In this document: one piece after another, positions 41,851 through 51,191 of the stretch
How positions within the stretch are numbered: position 1 is the first letter of the stretch
Layout: every line of letters starts with the position of its first letter
NCBI RefSeq assembly: GCF_009739905.1
Contig: NZ_CP034279.1
Location: 4,960,001-5,024,000, forward strand
Source: Streptomyces ficellus
GTDB taxonomy: Bacteria > Actinomycetota > Actinomycetes > Streptomycetales > Streptomycetaceae
Length of the DNA: 64,000 bases
Reading direction: 5' to 3'
Notes under the pieces: model-generated
Database searches by the model: none
Seen by the model: the letters and a program-made list of their open reading frames with translations, nothing else
Told to the model about the DNA's origin: nothing
Program-made: the position numbers and the translations under genes

Positions 41851-42031
41851 CGGCCGGACGGGCGCGTGCCCGGGTCGTCCACGGCCGTGGGGCGTGAGCT
41901 GCACCGGCCGTGGGCGCATCCCGGTTGTTCTCGGCGGCGGTCGGCGCCGCGCACGGCAGCCGGCGGGCGCGGACCCCGGGGCGTGGGCCGCACCGGCCGC
42001 TGGTCCTGACGCCCTGGAGGGCGCGTGCCCC
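41825..42031. repeat. Degenerate duplication of the rsmE 3' end
   Basis: The 48 bp from 41825 (TGGGCCGCACGGGCCGCTGG ...) recur at 41984 with about 42 identities, offset 159 bp. A weaker third unit lies near 41891 (GGGCGTGAGCTGCACCGGCC). The intervening 244-bp gap before the AAA+ gene otherwise holds no supported feature. Confidence 0.7.
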
Positions 42032-42094
42032 CGCCCCCGCCCCGTCCCGGGGCCCGCACGACCGGTTGTCGGACCCGCTCCGTAAGGTGGCCGC

Positions 42095-43366
42095 ATGTCC
42101 GACGAGTCTCCTCTCCTGCGCAGTCTGCGTGCCGCCGTCACCGCCGCGCCCGACGACGTTCCCCTGCGCCTGCACCTCGCCGAACTCCTGCTCCAGGCGG
42201 GGCGGAACGACGAAGCGGTGACCGAAGCGGCCGTCGCCCTCCAGCACGCGCCCGGTGACGCGCAGGCCCGTGCGCTGATGGGCCGCGCCATGGGCATGCC
42301 GCCCATGCCCACCGCCGCGCCCAGCACCGCGCCGGCCCCGGAGGCCGCCCCGACCGGCGAGCGCTTCGACTGGGCCGCGGCCGAGCAGGAGGTCGGTGAC
42401 ATCGTGCCGCCCCGGTTCGTCGAGGGCACCGAGGCGCCCCTCACCGTCGACGGCCACGGCGACGACCCGGGCGGCGCCGGCGCCTGGGAGGTCGACGCCC
42501 CGGGTGCCGTGCGGCTCGCGGACGTCGGCGGCATGCAGGAGGTCAAGGACCGCCTGGAGGCCGCCTTCCTCGCACCCATGCGCAACCCCGAGCTGCGCAA
42601 GCTGTACGGCAAGAGCCTGCGCGGCGGCCTGCTGCTCTACGGGCCGCCCGGCTGCGGCAAGACGTTCATCGCGCGTGCCGTCGCCGGCGAGCTCGGGGCG
42701 AGCTTCCTGTCGATCTCGCTCAGCGACATCCTCGACATGTACATCGGGGCCTCCGAGAAGAACGTCCACGACATCTTCGAGACCGCCCGCCGCCAGGCGC
42801 CCTGCGTCGTATTCCTCGACGAGCTGGACGCGCTGGGCGCCAAGCGCAGCCGCAGCCACCACAGCGGACTGCGCAACGTCGTCAACCAGCTCCTCACCGA
42901 GCTGGACGGCATCGCCGCCGACAGCAACGACGGGGTGTTCGTCCTCGCCGCCACCAACGTGCCCTGGGACGTGGACATCGCGCTGCGCCGCCCCGGCCGG
43001 CTCGACCGCACCCTGCTGGTGCTGCCGCCGGACGCCACCGCGCGCGACGCGATCCTCCGCTACCACCTGCGCGACCGCCCCATCGAGGCGGTCGACCTGG
43101 GCAAGCTGGTGAAGGCCACCGAGGACTTCTCCGGCGCCGACCTCGCGCACGTATGCGAGAGCGCGGCGGAGGCGGCGCTGCTCGACTCCGCCCGCACCGG
43201 CACCGTACGCATGATCGGCATGAGGGACCTGATGGGCGCCGCCAAGCAGATACGGCCGTCCACCGACCCCTGGTTCGCCGCCGCCCGCAACGTGGCGACG
43301 TTCGCCAACGACGGCGGCATGTACGACGACCTCCTCGCGTACCTGAAGAGGAAGCGCAAACTGTGA
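42095..43366 (+). CDS. TPR-AAA+ ATPase
   Basis: 423 aa. The N-terminal 65 residues are a TPR-like helical repeat (LRLHLAELLLQAGRNDEAVTEA), followed by an acidic Pro/Ala linker. A classic-clade AAA module has Walker A GPPGCGKT (183-190), pore loop MYIG (215-218), Walker B VVFLDE (238-243), and arginine fingers in RRPGRLDR (298-305). It looks like a single-ring remodeller of the Vps4/katanin/FtsH-ATPase type without a protease domain. ATG 42095 is 6 nt after TAAGGT (42083-42088). It is translationally coupled to a TPR membrane protein; substrate unknown. Confidence 0.88.
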   Translation: MSDESPLLRSLRAAVTAAPDDVPLRLHLAELLLQAGRNDEAVTEAAVALQHAPGDAQARALMGRAMGMPPMPTAAPSTAPAPEAAPTGERFDWAAAEQEVGDIVPPRFVEGTEAPLTVDGHGDDPGGAGAWEVDAPGAVRLADVGGMQEVKDRLEAAFLAPMRNPELRKLYGKSLRGGLLLYGPPGCGKTFIARAVAGELGASFLSISLSDILDMYIGASEKNVHDIFETARRQAPCVVFLDELDALGAKRSRSHHSGLRNVVNQLLTELDGIAADSNDGVFVLAATNVPWDVDIALRRPGRLDRTLLVLPPDATARDAILRYHLRDRPIEAVDLGKLVKATEDFSGADLAHVCESAAEAALLDSARTGTVRMIGMRDLMGAAKQIRPSTDPWFAAARNVATFANDGGMYDDLLAYLKRKRKL

Positions 43367-44472
43367 CCACCCCGCAGCCCCCGTCGATGTCACTCGACCG
43401 GGCCGAGGCGCTGTACGACCTGGAGCGGTACGAACAGGCCGCGGCCCTCACGGCGCGGCACCTGGCCCAGCACCCGGACGACGCCCGGGCGTTCTCCCTG
43501 CTGGCCCGCTGCCGGAGCCGGCTCGGCGACCGGGCCGAGGCGCTGCGCCTGGCCGACGAGGCGCTGCGCGCCGACCCCGAGCTGCCCTCGGCGTGGCTCC
43601 TGCGGGCTGACCTCCTGGCGCAGGAGCCGGCGCGCGGGCCGGCGTGGGCGGCGGCGGAGGACTCCGCCCGGCGCGGCATCGCACTCGTGCCGCACCACTG
43701 GGCGGGCTACCACGTGCTCGGCACGATCCTCGCCCGCTCCGGGGACCCGGCACGGCGCGCCGAGGCGTACGCGCTGGCGCTGCGCGCCGTCGAGCTGGGC
43801 CCCGAGGAGGACGCCACCCACTTCCTCCTCGGCCTGGTCGCCTACCAGCTGAAGGACTACCGGACCGCCGAGAGGGCGTACGAGAACGCGCTGAGGCTCA
43901 ACCCGGAGAGCAGCGAGGCCCACAACAACCTGTCCCTGCTGCACCTGCGCCGCCGCTGGTACCGGCGCGGCGCGTGGACCAGGGCCGCCGAGGGGTTCGT
44001 CGACTCGGCCGCCCTCGACCTGGACGACCGCGAGGCGCGCTTCAACCTGGAGACCATGGCGTGGGGGACCGCCGCCGGGGCCCGCTGGGTCGCCCTGGCC
44101 GGGTTCATGGCCGCCACCGTGGGGTCGGCCCAACTGCGCAGCGGTGGCTCCGGGACGGGCCCGGTGGTGGCGCAGCTCGTCGGCGCGGCCGTGTTCGTGG
44201 CGCTGTGGGGCGGCTGGGCGCTGTGGATGGCCAGACGGGTGCCCCCGCGGCTGCGGCGGCCCCTGCTGCTGATCTCCCGCACCTGCTCGCCGGTGCTGTG
44301 GATGGCCGGCGCCGTGGGGCTGCTGGGCCTGCTCTCGCTGGTCACCCTGGCGCTGCCCACGCTCGACGCGGGCGTGGTGGGCGGCTTCGGCGCGCCGCTG
44401 TTCTGGGGCGTGGTCATCACGTACTGGGTCAGCCGGTCGGCGCTCAGGAGACGGACGCCCGGCCGCCGATAG
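43363..44472 (+). CDS. TPR repeat membrane protein, partner of the AAA+ ATPase
   Basis: 369 aa. At least five TPR-like repeats fill residues 8-235 (for example AEALYDLERYEQAAALTARHL and YRTAERAYENALRLNPESSE, each split across helices). Four membrane helices follow near 245-360, ending in a basic RRRTPGRR tail. GTG 43363 overlaps the ATPase stop (GTGA), implying equal synthesis and a complex. The TPR domain faces the cytoplasm if the tail follows the positive-inside rule. No named family. Confidence 0.85.
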   Translation: MTTPQPPSMSLDRAEALYDLERYEQAAALTARHLAQHPDDARAFSLLARCRSRLGDRAEALRLADEALRADPELPSAWLLRADLLAQEPARGPAWAAAEDSARRGIALVPHHWAGYHVLGTILARSGDPARRAEAYALALRAVELGPEEDATHFLLGLVAYQLKDYRTAERAYENALRLNPESSEAHNNLSLLHLRRRWYRRGAWTRAAEGFVDSAALDLDDREARFNLETMAWGTAAGARWVALAGFMAATVGSAQLRSGGSGTGPVVAQLVGAAVFVALWGGWALWMARRVPPRLRRPLLLISRTCSPVLWMAGAVGLLGLLSLVTLALPTLDAGVVGGFGAPLFWGVVITYWVSRSALRRRTPGRR

Positions 44473-44512
44473 AGTTCCTGCACGAGCACGCCCCGACAGA
44501 AGGGACCAGGTC

Positions 44513-44869
44513 ATGGCCGGAGAGCCGCAGAGCGACTGCCTGTTCTGCAAGATCGTGGCGAGGGAGGTGCCGGCCACCATCGTCCGTGAGTCGGAGACCA
44601 CCCTCGCCTTCCGCGACATCAACCCGCAGGCGCCCACCCACGTCCTGGTCATCCCCAAGGCGCACTACCAGGACGCCGCGGCCCTCGCCGCCGGCGCCCC
44701 GGACGTCGCGGTCGACGTGCTGCGCGAGGCCGGGCAGGTCGCGGCCGACGAGAAGGCCGAAGCCGGGTACCGCATCGTCTTCAACACCGGTGCCGGCGCC
44801 GGGCAGACCGTCTGGCACGCGCACGCCCACGTGCTCGGCGGCCGCGGCCTGAACTGGCCCCCCGGATAG
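44513..44869 (+). CDS. HIT-family nucleotide hydrolase
   Basis: 118 aa HINT-type protein that hydrolyses purine phosphoramidates or similar nucleotides. It begins CLFCKIVAREVPATIV, carries THVLVIPKAHY, and ends with the histidine triad HAHAHVLGG. AAGGGACCAGGTC lies just before ATG 44513. RNase Z follows after 25 nt. Confidence 0.95.
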   Translation: MAGEPQSDCLFCKIVAREVPATIVRESETTLAFRDINPQAPTHVLVIPKAHYQDAAALAAGAPDVAVDVLREAGQVAADEKAEAGYRIVFNTGAGAGQTVWHAHAHVLGGRGLNWPPG

Positions 44870-44894
44870 TCGCGGACGGACGGTCAGGAACGCC

Positions 44895-45800
44895 ATGTCC
44901 GTACGAGAGCTCGTCGTCCTGGGCACCGCCAGCCAGGTGCCGACCCGCCACCGCAACCACAACGGCTACCTGCTGCGCTGGGACGGCGAGGGCATCCTCT
45001 TCGACCCGGGCGAGGGCACCCAGCGCCAGATGCTCCGCGCCGGGGTCGCCGCGCACGACATCGACCGCATCTGCGTCACCCACTTCCACGGCGACCACTC
45101 CCTGGGCCTCGCCGGGGTGATCCAGCGCATCAACCTCGACCAGGTCCCGCACCCGGTCACCGCGCACTACCCGGCGAGCGGGCAGCGCTTCTTCGACCGG
45201 CTGCGGTACGCGACCGCCTACCGCGAGACGGTGAAGCTCGCCGAGGCGCCGGTCGCCGCCGACGGCGTGCTGGCCACGACCCGCGCGTACACCCTGGAGG
45301 CCCGCCTCCTGTCGCACCCCGTCGAGTCGTTCGGCTACCGGCTGACCGAGCCCGACGGGCGCCGCATGCTGCCCGAGCGGCTCGCCGCGCACGGCATCCA
45401 GGGCCCCGACGTGGGCCGCATCCAGCGCGAGGGCGCGGTGGGCGGGGTCGGCCTGGAGGACGTCAGCGAGGTGCGGCGCGGGCAGCGGTTCGCGTTCGTG
45501 ATGGACACCCGGCTGTGCGAGGGTGTCCACGCGCTCGCCGCGGGCTGCGACATGCTCGTCATCGAGTCGACGTTCCTCGACGAGGACGCCGTCCTGGCCG
45601 AGGATCACGGGCACCTGACGGCCGGCCAGGCCGCCGCGGTCGCCCGCGAGGCGGGCGTACGCCACCTCGTCCTCACCCACTTCTCGCAGCGCTACGCCGA
45701 CCCCGGCCTCTTCGAACAGCAGGCACGGGCGGCCGGTTTCGACGGCGAGCTGACCATCGCCCAGGACCTCGTCCGCGTCCCGCTCCCCAAACGCAGGTAA
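44895..45800 (+). CDS. rnz: Ribonuclease Z (tRNA 3' endonuclease)
   Basis: 301 aa. Metal motif HFHGDH at 63-68, early LGTASQVPTRHRNHNG, PGEGTQRQ (the tRNase Z PxxGT-type element), VMDTR and a late THFSQRY. It trims tRNA 3' trailers. This suits a genome whose tRNA genes here lack encoded CCA. Adenosine deaminase follows 11 nt later. Confidence 0.9.
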   Translation: MSVRELVVLGTASQVPTRHRNHNGYLLRWDGEGILFDPGEGTQRQMLRAGVAAHDIDRICVTHFHGDHSLGLAGVIQRINLDQVPHPVTAHYPASGQRFFDRLRYATAYRETVKLAEAPVAADGVLATTRAYTLEARLLSHPVESFGYRLTEPDGRRMLPERLAAHGIQGPDVGRIQREGAVGGVGLEDVSEVRRGQRFAFVMDTRLCEGVHALAAGCDMLVIESTFLDEDAVLAEDHGHLTAGQAAAVAREAGVRHLVLTHFSQRYADPGLFEQQARAAGFDGELTIAQDLVRVPLPKRR

Positions 45801-45811
45801 GGCCACGCATC

Positions 45812-46816
45812 ATGCACCTCCCCGAAGCACTCCCCAAAGCGGAACTGCACCTCCACATCGAAGGCACCCTCGAACCGGAACTGGCCTTCGCGCTCGCCGC
45901 ACGCAACGGGGTCGAGCTGCCGTACGCCGGCACCGAGGAGCTGCGCGAGGCGTACCTCTTCAGCGACCTGCAGTCCTTCCTCGACCTGTACTACGAGCTG
46001 ATGGCGGTCCTGCGCACCGCCGACGACTTCACCGAGCTGGCCGACGCCTATCTGGAGCGGGCCGCGCGCCAGGGCGTCCGGCACGCCGAGATCTTCTTCG
46101 ACCCGCAGGCGCACACCGCGCGGGGCGTGCCCATCGGCACGGTCGTCGAGGGCCTGGCGAGGGCGCTGGAGCGGGCCGAGGAGCGGCACGGCGTCTCCAC
46201 CCGGCTGATCATGTGCTTCCTGCGGGACCGGTCCGCCGAGTCGGCCATGGAGACGCTGCGGGCGGCGGAGCCGTACCTGCGTCACATCGCGGGCGTGGGC
46301 CTGGACTCGGCCGAGGTGGGCAACCCGCCGTCCAGGTTCGCTGAGGTGTACGAGGCGGCCGGGGCGCTCGGCCTGCGGAAGGTCGCGCACGCAGGCGAGG
46401 AGGGCCCGCCCGCGTACATCCGCGAGGCCCTGGACGTCCTCGGCGTGGAGCGGATCGACCACGGGCTGCGGGCCATGGAGGACCCCGAACTGGTGGAGCG
46501 GCTGGTGCGGGACCGGGTGCCGCTCACTTTGTGCCCGCTGTCGAACGTCCGGCTGCGCGCCGTCGACGTGCTGGAGGACCACCCGCTGCCGGCGATGATG
46601 GCGGCGGGGCTGCTGGTGACGGTGAACTCCGACGACCCGGCCTACTTCGGCGGGTACGTCGGCGACACCTTCCACGCCGTCCACGAGGCGCTGGGCATCG
46701 GCCCGGAGCGGTTGCGCGAGCTGGCCCGCAACTCGTTCCTGGCGTCGTTCCTGGACGACGACGAGGACCGCAGGGCGCGCTACCTCGCCGAGGTCGAGGC
46801 GTACGAGTTCGACTAG
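45812..46816 (+). CDS. Adenosine/adenine deaminase
   Basis: 334 aa, ADA-type TIM barrel. Zinc ligands lie in AELHLHIEG (about 10-18) and KVAHAGEEGP, with the catalytic acid in HAGEE and the aspartate pair in VNSDDPAYFG. The opening LPKAELHLHIEGTLEPE resembles adenine-deaminase-like members; whether adenosine or adenine is preferred cannot be told by eye. It ends 17 bp from the convergent MFS gene. Confidence 0.9.
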   Translation: MHLPEALPKAELHLHIEGTLEPELAFALAARNGVELPYAGTEELREAYLFSDLQSFLDLYYELMAVLRTADDFTELADAYLERAARQGVRHAEIFFDPQAHTARGVPIGTVVEGLARALERAEERHGVSTRLIMCFLRDRSAESAMETLRAAEPYLRHIAGVGLDSAEVGNPPSRFAEVYEAAGALGLRKVAHAGEEGPPAYIREALDVLGVERIDHGLRAMEDPELVERLVRDRVPLTLCPLSNVRLRAVDVLEDHPLPAMMAAGLLVTVNSDDPAYFGGYVGDTFHAVHEALGIGPERLRELARNSFLASFLDDDEDRRARYLAEVEAYEFD

Positions 46817-46833
46817 GACGACCCGGGGCGGGG

Positions 46834-48162
46834 TCAGCCCTGCGGACCGGACGGGCCCGCCTGGCGGTAGGCGCGGCGCCGGACCAGGAGCGGCACCACG
46901 GACCGGACGGGGAACTCGGTGACCGGCTGCTCCGGCGCGCCGATCTGCGGGGCGGCCAGACCGGTCGCCGCGCCGGTGGTGCCGGCCACGACCGCCGCCG
47001 GGGCACCGCCGCGGCGGCGCACCGCGCCGGGGACGAGGGGGCGGCCCGAGGTGTGCAGGGCGACCGCGGTGAGCGGGGCGGCGAGCAGCAGCAGCAGGGC
47101 GGCCAGCACCAGGCCCATGCCCGGGTAGCCCGCCCGCTCGGACAGGACGCTGCCGACGACCGGCCCGCAGGCCACGCCCAGCGAGGAGGCCGAACCGGCG
47201 AGGACCGCCCAGCGGCCGCGCGGGTCCAGGGAGGCGGCCAGGCCGATCAGGTACGACAGGACCACCGGGTAGCAGGCGTTCCACAGGATCTCGCCGGCCG
47301 CGAAGGACACGAGGCCGTCGGCGGCGGAGGTCAGGGCGATGCATCCGGCGATCACCACGGTGCCCAGGCCGATCGGCACCGCCCGCCCGAGCCGGGCGCC
47401 CAGCAGCCCGGCGGCGGTGACGCCCAGGAGCCCGGCGCCGAGGGCCGCCGCGAACACGGCGCCGACGGTCACCTCGCCGAGACCCGCCTGAGTGAGCCCG
47501 ATACGGCCGCTGACGCCCCACAGGGCGTTCTGCGCCATCGACCAGCACACCATGGCGCCCGCCAGCACCAGGCCCGCGCGCGGCCGGGGCAGCGGAGCCC
47601 CCGCCTCGCGGGTGACGCCCGTGTCGTGGCCCGCCTCCAGGCGCCCCGTCGCGGGCCACACGGCCGCCGCGACCAGCGCGAGCGCCGCGAACGGCAGCGT
47701 GTGCCCGCCGCCCAGGTGCGGCAGCGTCAGGTAGAGGGCGCCGGCCGTGGCCGACACCGTCAGCAGGCCCAGGGTGGAGGCGCGGTGGGGATCGCGCTGC
47801 GCCGCGATGCCGGCCGCGGCGACCGCCGTCGCCGTACCGGAGCCGAAGCCGCCGGCCACCGCGCCCGCCACCACCAGCGGTACGGACGGGGCGAGAGCGG
47901 CGCAGCCGTAGCCGGTGAGGGCCACCAGGAGGCCCGCGCGGGCCAGGCGGCGCGGCCCGTACCGCTCGACGCGCGAGGCGAGCGTGAAGCCCGCGGCGGC
48001 GGAACCGAGGAGCAGTCCGGAGCCGACCAGACCCGCCTGGGCGGGCGTCAGACCGAGACCGGAGGAGAGACGGCCGACGACGGTCGGCAGGAGGTACGCG
48101 GCGAGGTAGCCGGCCGTGAACACGGCGACGAGCGGCCACAGGGCGCGCGGGCGCGAGGGCAT
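46834..48162 (-). CDS. MFS transporter
   Basis: 442 aa with about twelve membrane helices and the MFS loop RVERYGPRRLARAGLLV between helices 2 and 3. The hydrophilic, Arg-rich C-terminal 60 residues are unusual in length. Start ATG 48162 is chosen because upstream frame is Pro/Arg junk; a weak GGGAA precedes it. Substrate unknown. It is divergent from the PfkB kinase, with a CRP-like palindrome between, which might link the two. Confidence 0.85.
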   Translation of the reverse strand: MPSRPRALWPLVAVFTAGYLAAYLLPTVVGRLSSGLGLTPAQAGLVGSGLLLGSAAAGFTLASRVERYGPRRLARAGLLVALTGYGCAALAPSVPLVVAGAVAGGFGSGTATAVAAAGIAAQRDPHRASTLGLLTVSATAGALYLTLPHLGGGHTLPFAALALVAAAVWPATGRLEAGHDTGVTREAGAPLPRPRAGLVLAGAMVCWSMAQNALWGVSGRIGLTQAGLGEVTVGAVFAAALGAGLLGVTAAGLLGARLGRAVPIGLGTVVIAGCIALTSAADGLVSFAAGEILWNACYPVVLSYLIGLAASLDPRGRWAVLAGSASSLGVACGPVVGSVLSERAGYPGMGLVLAALLLLLAAPLTAVALHTSGRPLVPGAVRRRGGAPAAVVAGTTGAATGLAAPQIGAPEQPVTEFPVRSVVPLLVRRRAYRQAGPSGPQG

Positions 48163-48281
48163 GGGCGTTCCCGAACAGGGAGGAGGGGGAGGGGTGGAGC
48201 GCCCGGTGTCGTACGGGAACGTGCACGGGAACGCGGGGCAATTTGTATCAAGCGGGCTGGGCGCACGAGAAGCCCGACCGA

Positions 48282-48297
48282 TGTGATCCGGGTCACA
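48282..48297. promoter_or_regulatory. CRP-like palindrome
   Basis: TGTGATCCGGGTCACA has the exact TGTGA-N6-TCACA arms of CRP/FNR-family sites and the GTG-N8-CAC core. It lies 120 bp upstream of both the MFS gene (minus) and the PfkB gene (plus), in an unusually AT-containing patch. Confidence 0.55.
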
Positions 48298-48416
48298 TTG
48301 CGTTTGCATGGCCCACCAGCGGGTAACTGTCCCCGCTCTCAACGGGTCCAGGCCCCTCACGACGGGCGAGAATCGGGCACACTGTCCTGATCCGCACCGC
48401 GACCGGGGAGCCCGCC

Positions 48417-49535
48417 GTGACCACATCCCGAGGAGACCACCAGCCGCGCCAACACACCGCAGGCGTCGACCCGTTGGGCGCGCTGCGCACACCGGCCGAC
48501 CCCGAGTGCGACGTCTTCCTCACCGGCACGGTCTTCCTCGACATCATCTTCACCGGCCTCGACAGCGCCCCCGTGCGCGGCACCGAGTCCTGGGCGCGCG
48601 GCATGGGCTCCAGCCCCGGCGGCGTCGCCAACATGGCCACCGCGCTCGCCCGGCTCGGGCTGCGCACCTCCCTGGCGGCCGCCTTCGGCGACGACCACTA
48701 CGGCGAGTACTGCTGGGACGCCCTGGAGCAGGGCGAGGGCATCGACCTGACCCGGTCGCGCACCGTGCCCGGCTGGCACTCCCCGGTGACCGTCTCCATG
48801 GCGTACGAGGGCGAACGCACCATGGTGTCCCACGGCCACGAGGCCCCGCCCCTGGACGGCGCCCTGCCCGCGACGGCGCCACGCGCGCGTGCCGCCGTGG
48901 CGTCCCTGGCGCCCGGCCGCCCCGAGGAGTGGGTCGGCGACGCCGCCCGCCGGGACACCCGCATCTTCGCCGACACCGGCTGGGACGACACCGGCCGCTG
49001 GGACCTGGCCGCACTGCCCGACCTGGACCACTGCGAGGCGTTCCTCCCCAACGCCCAGGAGGCGATGCGCTACACCCGCACCTCCTGCCCCCGCGCCGCC
49101 GCCCGCGCGCTCGCCGACAAGGTGCCGCTCGCGGTCGTCACCCTCGGCCCGGAGGGCGCCTACGCCGTGGACGGCGCGACCGGCGAGACCGCCGAGGTGC
49201 CGGCCATCGAGGTCGCCGCCCTGGACCCGACCGGAGCCGGGGACGTCTTCGTCGCGGGGTTCGTCACCGGCACCCTCGCCGGCTGGCCGCTCGCCGACCG
49301 GCTCGCCTTCGGCGGCCTGACCGCCGCCCTGTCGGTGCAGGAGTTCGGCGGATCGCTCTCCGCGCCGGGGTGGACCGAGATCGCCGCCTGGTGGAACTAC
49401 GTCCAGGGCTGCGACGACCAGGACCCCGCCGCCCTGCGCCGGTACGCGTTCCTGGAGCCGCTCCTGCCCGCCCCCATCAGGCCCTGGCCGCTGCGGCGGG
49501 CCGTGCCCACGATCGGCTTCGGCCGGTCCGCGTGA
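48417..49535 (+). CDS. PfkB-family carbohydrate kinase
   Basis: 372 aa ribokinase fold. The N-terminal motif GMGSSPGGVANMATALARLG and the C-terminal signature DPTGAGDVFVAGFVTGTL, with the catalytic Asp in GAGD, are intact. The sugar or nucleoside substrate is unknown. GTG 48417 has GGGGAG 6 nt upstream. The last 45 residues extend beyond the fold. Confidence 0.9.
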   Translation: MTTSRGDHQPRQHTAGVDPLGALRTPADPECDVFLTGTVFLDIIFTGLDSAPVRGTESWARGMGSSPGGVANMATALARLGLRTSLAAAFGDDHYGEYCWDALEQGEGIDLTRSRTVPGWHSPVTVSMAYEGERTMVSHGHEAPPLDGALPATAPRARAAVASLAPGRPEEWVGDAARRDTRIFADTGWDDTGRWDLAALPDLDHCEAFLPNAQEAMRYTRTSCPRAAARALADKVPLAVVTLGPEGAYAVDGATGETAEVPAIEVAALDPTGAGDVFVAGFVTGTLAGWPLADRLAFGGLTAALSVQEFGGSLSAPGWTEIAAWWNYVQGCDDQDPAALRRYAFLEPLLPAPIRPWPLRRAVPTIGFGRSA

Positions 49536-49666
49536 GCGCCCCCGCCCCAGCGGTGACGGGAAAAGCCTTCGGGGTTGTCAGCCCCACGACGTACGCTGGA
49601 TGTCCAGAGGTTGTCGAGCAGCGAGAACCCTGCAACGGAGGTATGTGCAGGCCTGAGAGCCGGCCC

Positions 49667-50680
49667 ATGACGCAGACACCCACAGCCCAGACCCAGCAGG
49701 CGCGAGCCCACTTCACCGTCCCCGCCAAGCACCCGATGGTGACCGTCCTCGGCTCGGGCGACTCCCTGCTGCGCGTGATCGAAGAGGCGTTCCCGGCCGC
49801 CGACATCCATGTCCGGGGCAACGAGGTCAGTGCGGTCGGACCGGCGGGGGAAGTCGCTCTGATCCAGCGCCTGTTCGACGAGATGATGCTGGTGCTCCGC
49901 ACCGGGCAGCCGATGACGGAGGACGCAGTGGAACGCTCGATCGCCATGCTCAGGGCGAGCGAGAACGGCACGGCCGAGCCGGGGCAGGAGAGCCCCGCCG
50001 AGGTGCTCACCCAGAACATCCTCTCCAGCCGCGGCCGCACCATCCGTCCCAAGACCCTCAACCAGAAGCGGTACGTCGACGCGATCGACAAGCACACGGT
50101 CGTCTTCGGCATCGGCCCCGCCGGCACCGGAAAGACGTACCTGGCCATGGCCAAGGCGGTTCAGGCCCTGCAGTCCAAGCAGGTCACCCGGATCATCCTG
50201 ACCCGGCCGGCCGTCGAGGCGGGCGAGCGGCTCGGCTTCCTGCCCGGCACGCTCTACGAGAAGATCGACCCGTACCTGCGGCCGCTGTACGACGCGCTGC
50301 ACGACATGCTCGACCCCGACTCCATCCCCCGCCTGATGGCGGCGGGCACCATCGAGGTCGCCCCCCTGGCGTACATGCGCGGCCGGACGCTCAACGACGC
50401 CTTCATCATCCTCGACGAGGCGCAGAACACGAACCCCGAGCAGATGAAGATGTTCCTCACCCGCCTCGGATTCGATTCCAAGATCGTCATCACCGGCGAC
50501 ATCACCCAGGTGGACCTCCCGGGCGGCACCAAGAGCGGCCTGCGGCAGGTCCGGGACATCCTGGACGGCGTGGAGGACGTCCACTTCTCGATGCTCACCT
50601 CGCACGACGTCGTACGGCACAAGCTCGTCGGCCGTATCGTCGACGCGTACGAGAAGTACGACAACCAAAACGGGAAGTAG
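49667..50680 (+). CDS. phoH: PhoH-like ATPase (YbeZ)
   Basis: 337 aa. An N-terminal KH-like segment (VLGSGDSLLRVIEEAFPA) is followed by a P-loop GPAGTGKTYLA and IILDEAQNT as Walker B. It typically pairs with YbeY in rRNA processing and ribosome quality control, and ybeY follows 13 nt later. I chose ATG 49667 (MTQTPTAQ). An in-frame ATG at 49643 lies only 1 nt after GGAGG, too close to be read well. TACGCT near 49590 is a promoter candidate. Confidence 0.93.
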   Translation: MTQTPTAQTQQARAHFTVPAKHPMVTVLGSGDSLLRVIEEAFPAADIHVRGNEVSAVGPAGEVALIQRLFDEMMLVLRTGQPMTEDAVERSIAMLRASENGTAEPGQESPAEVLTQNILSSRGRTIRPKTLNQKRYVDAIDKHTVVFGIGPAGTGKTYLAMAKAVQALQSKQVTRIILTRPAVEAGERLGFLPGTLYEKIDPYLRPLYDALHDMLDPDSIPRLMAAGTIEVAPLAYMRGRTLNDAFIILDEAQNTNPEQMKMFLTRLGFDSKIVITGDITQVDLPGGTKSGLRQVRDILDGVEDVHFSMLTSHDVVRHKLVGRIVDAYEKYDNQNGK

Positions 50681-50693
50681 ACCGAAGAGCACC

Positions 50694-51191
50694 ATGTCGA
50701 TCGACGTCAACAACGAGTCCGGCACCGAGGTCGACGAGCAGGCGATCCTCGACGTCGCCCGGTACGCGCTCACGCGGATGCGCATCCACCCCCTCTCCGA
50801 GCTGTCGGTGATCGTGGTGGACGCCGAGGCGATGGAGCAGCTGCACATCCAGTGGATGGACCTGCCGGGCCCCACGGACGTCATGTCCTTCCCGATGGAC
50901 GAACTGCGACCGCCGGGCAAGGACGACGACGAGCCCCCGCAGGGGCTCCTCGGCGACATCGTGCTGTGCCCCGAGGTCGCCGCCAAGCAGGGCCAGGACG
51001 CCCCCACGCAGCACTCCATGGACGAGGAACTCCAGCTCCTCACCGTCCACGGAGTGCTGCACCTGCTCGGGTACGACCACGAGGAGCCCGACGAGAAGGC
51101 CGAGATGTTCGGGCTCCAGGCGGCGATCGTGGACGGCTGGCGGGCGGAGAAGGGCCTGACGGGCCCCTCCCCGGCGCCGACCGTCTCATGA
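50694..51191 (+). CDS. ybeY: Endoribonuclease YbeY
   Basis: 165 aa zinc endonuclease for 16S rRNA 3' maturation. The metal motif is HGVLHLLGYDH, with TDVMSFPMDE as the conserved N-terminal element. Its stop overlaps the next gene by ATGA. Confidence 0.97.
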   Translation: MSIDVNNESGTEVDEQAILDVARYALTRMRIHPLSELSVIVVDAEAMEQLHIQWMDLPGPTDVMSFPMDELRPPGKDDDEPPQGLLGDIVLCPEVAAKQGQDAPTQHSMDEELQLLTVHGVLHLLGYDHEEPDEKAEMFGLQAAIVDGWRAEKGLTGPSPAPTVS

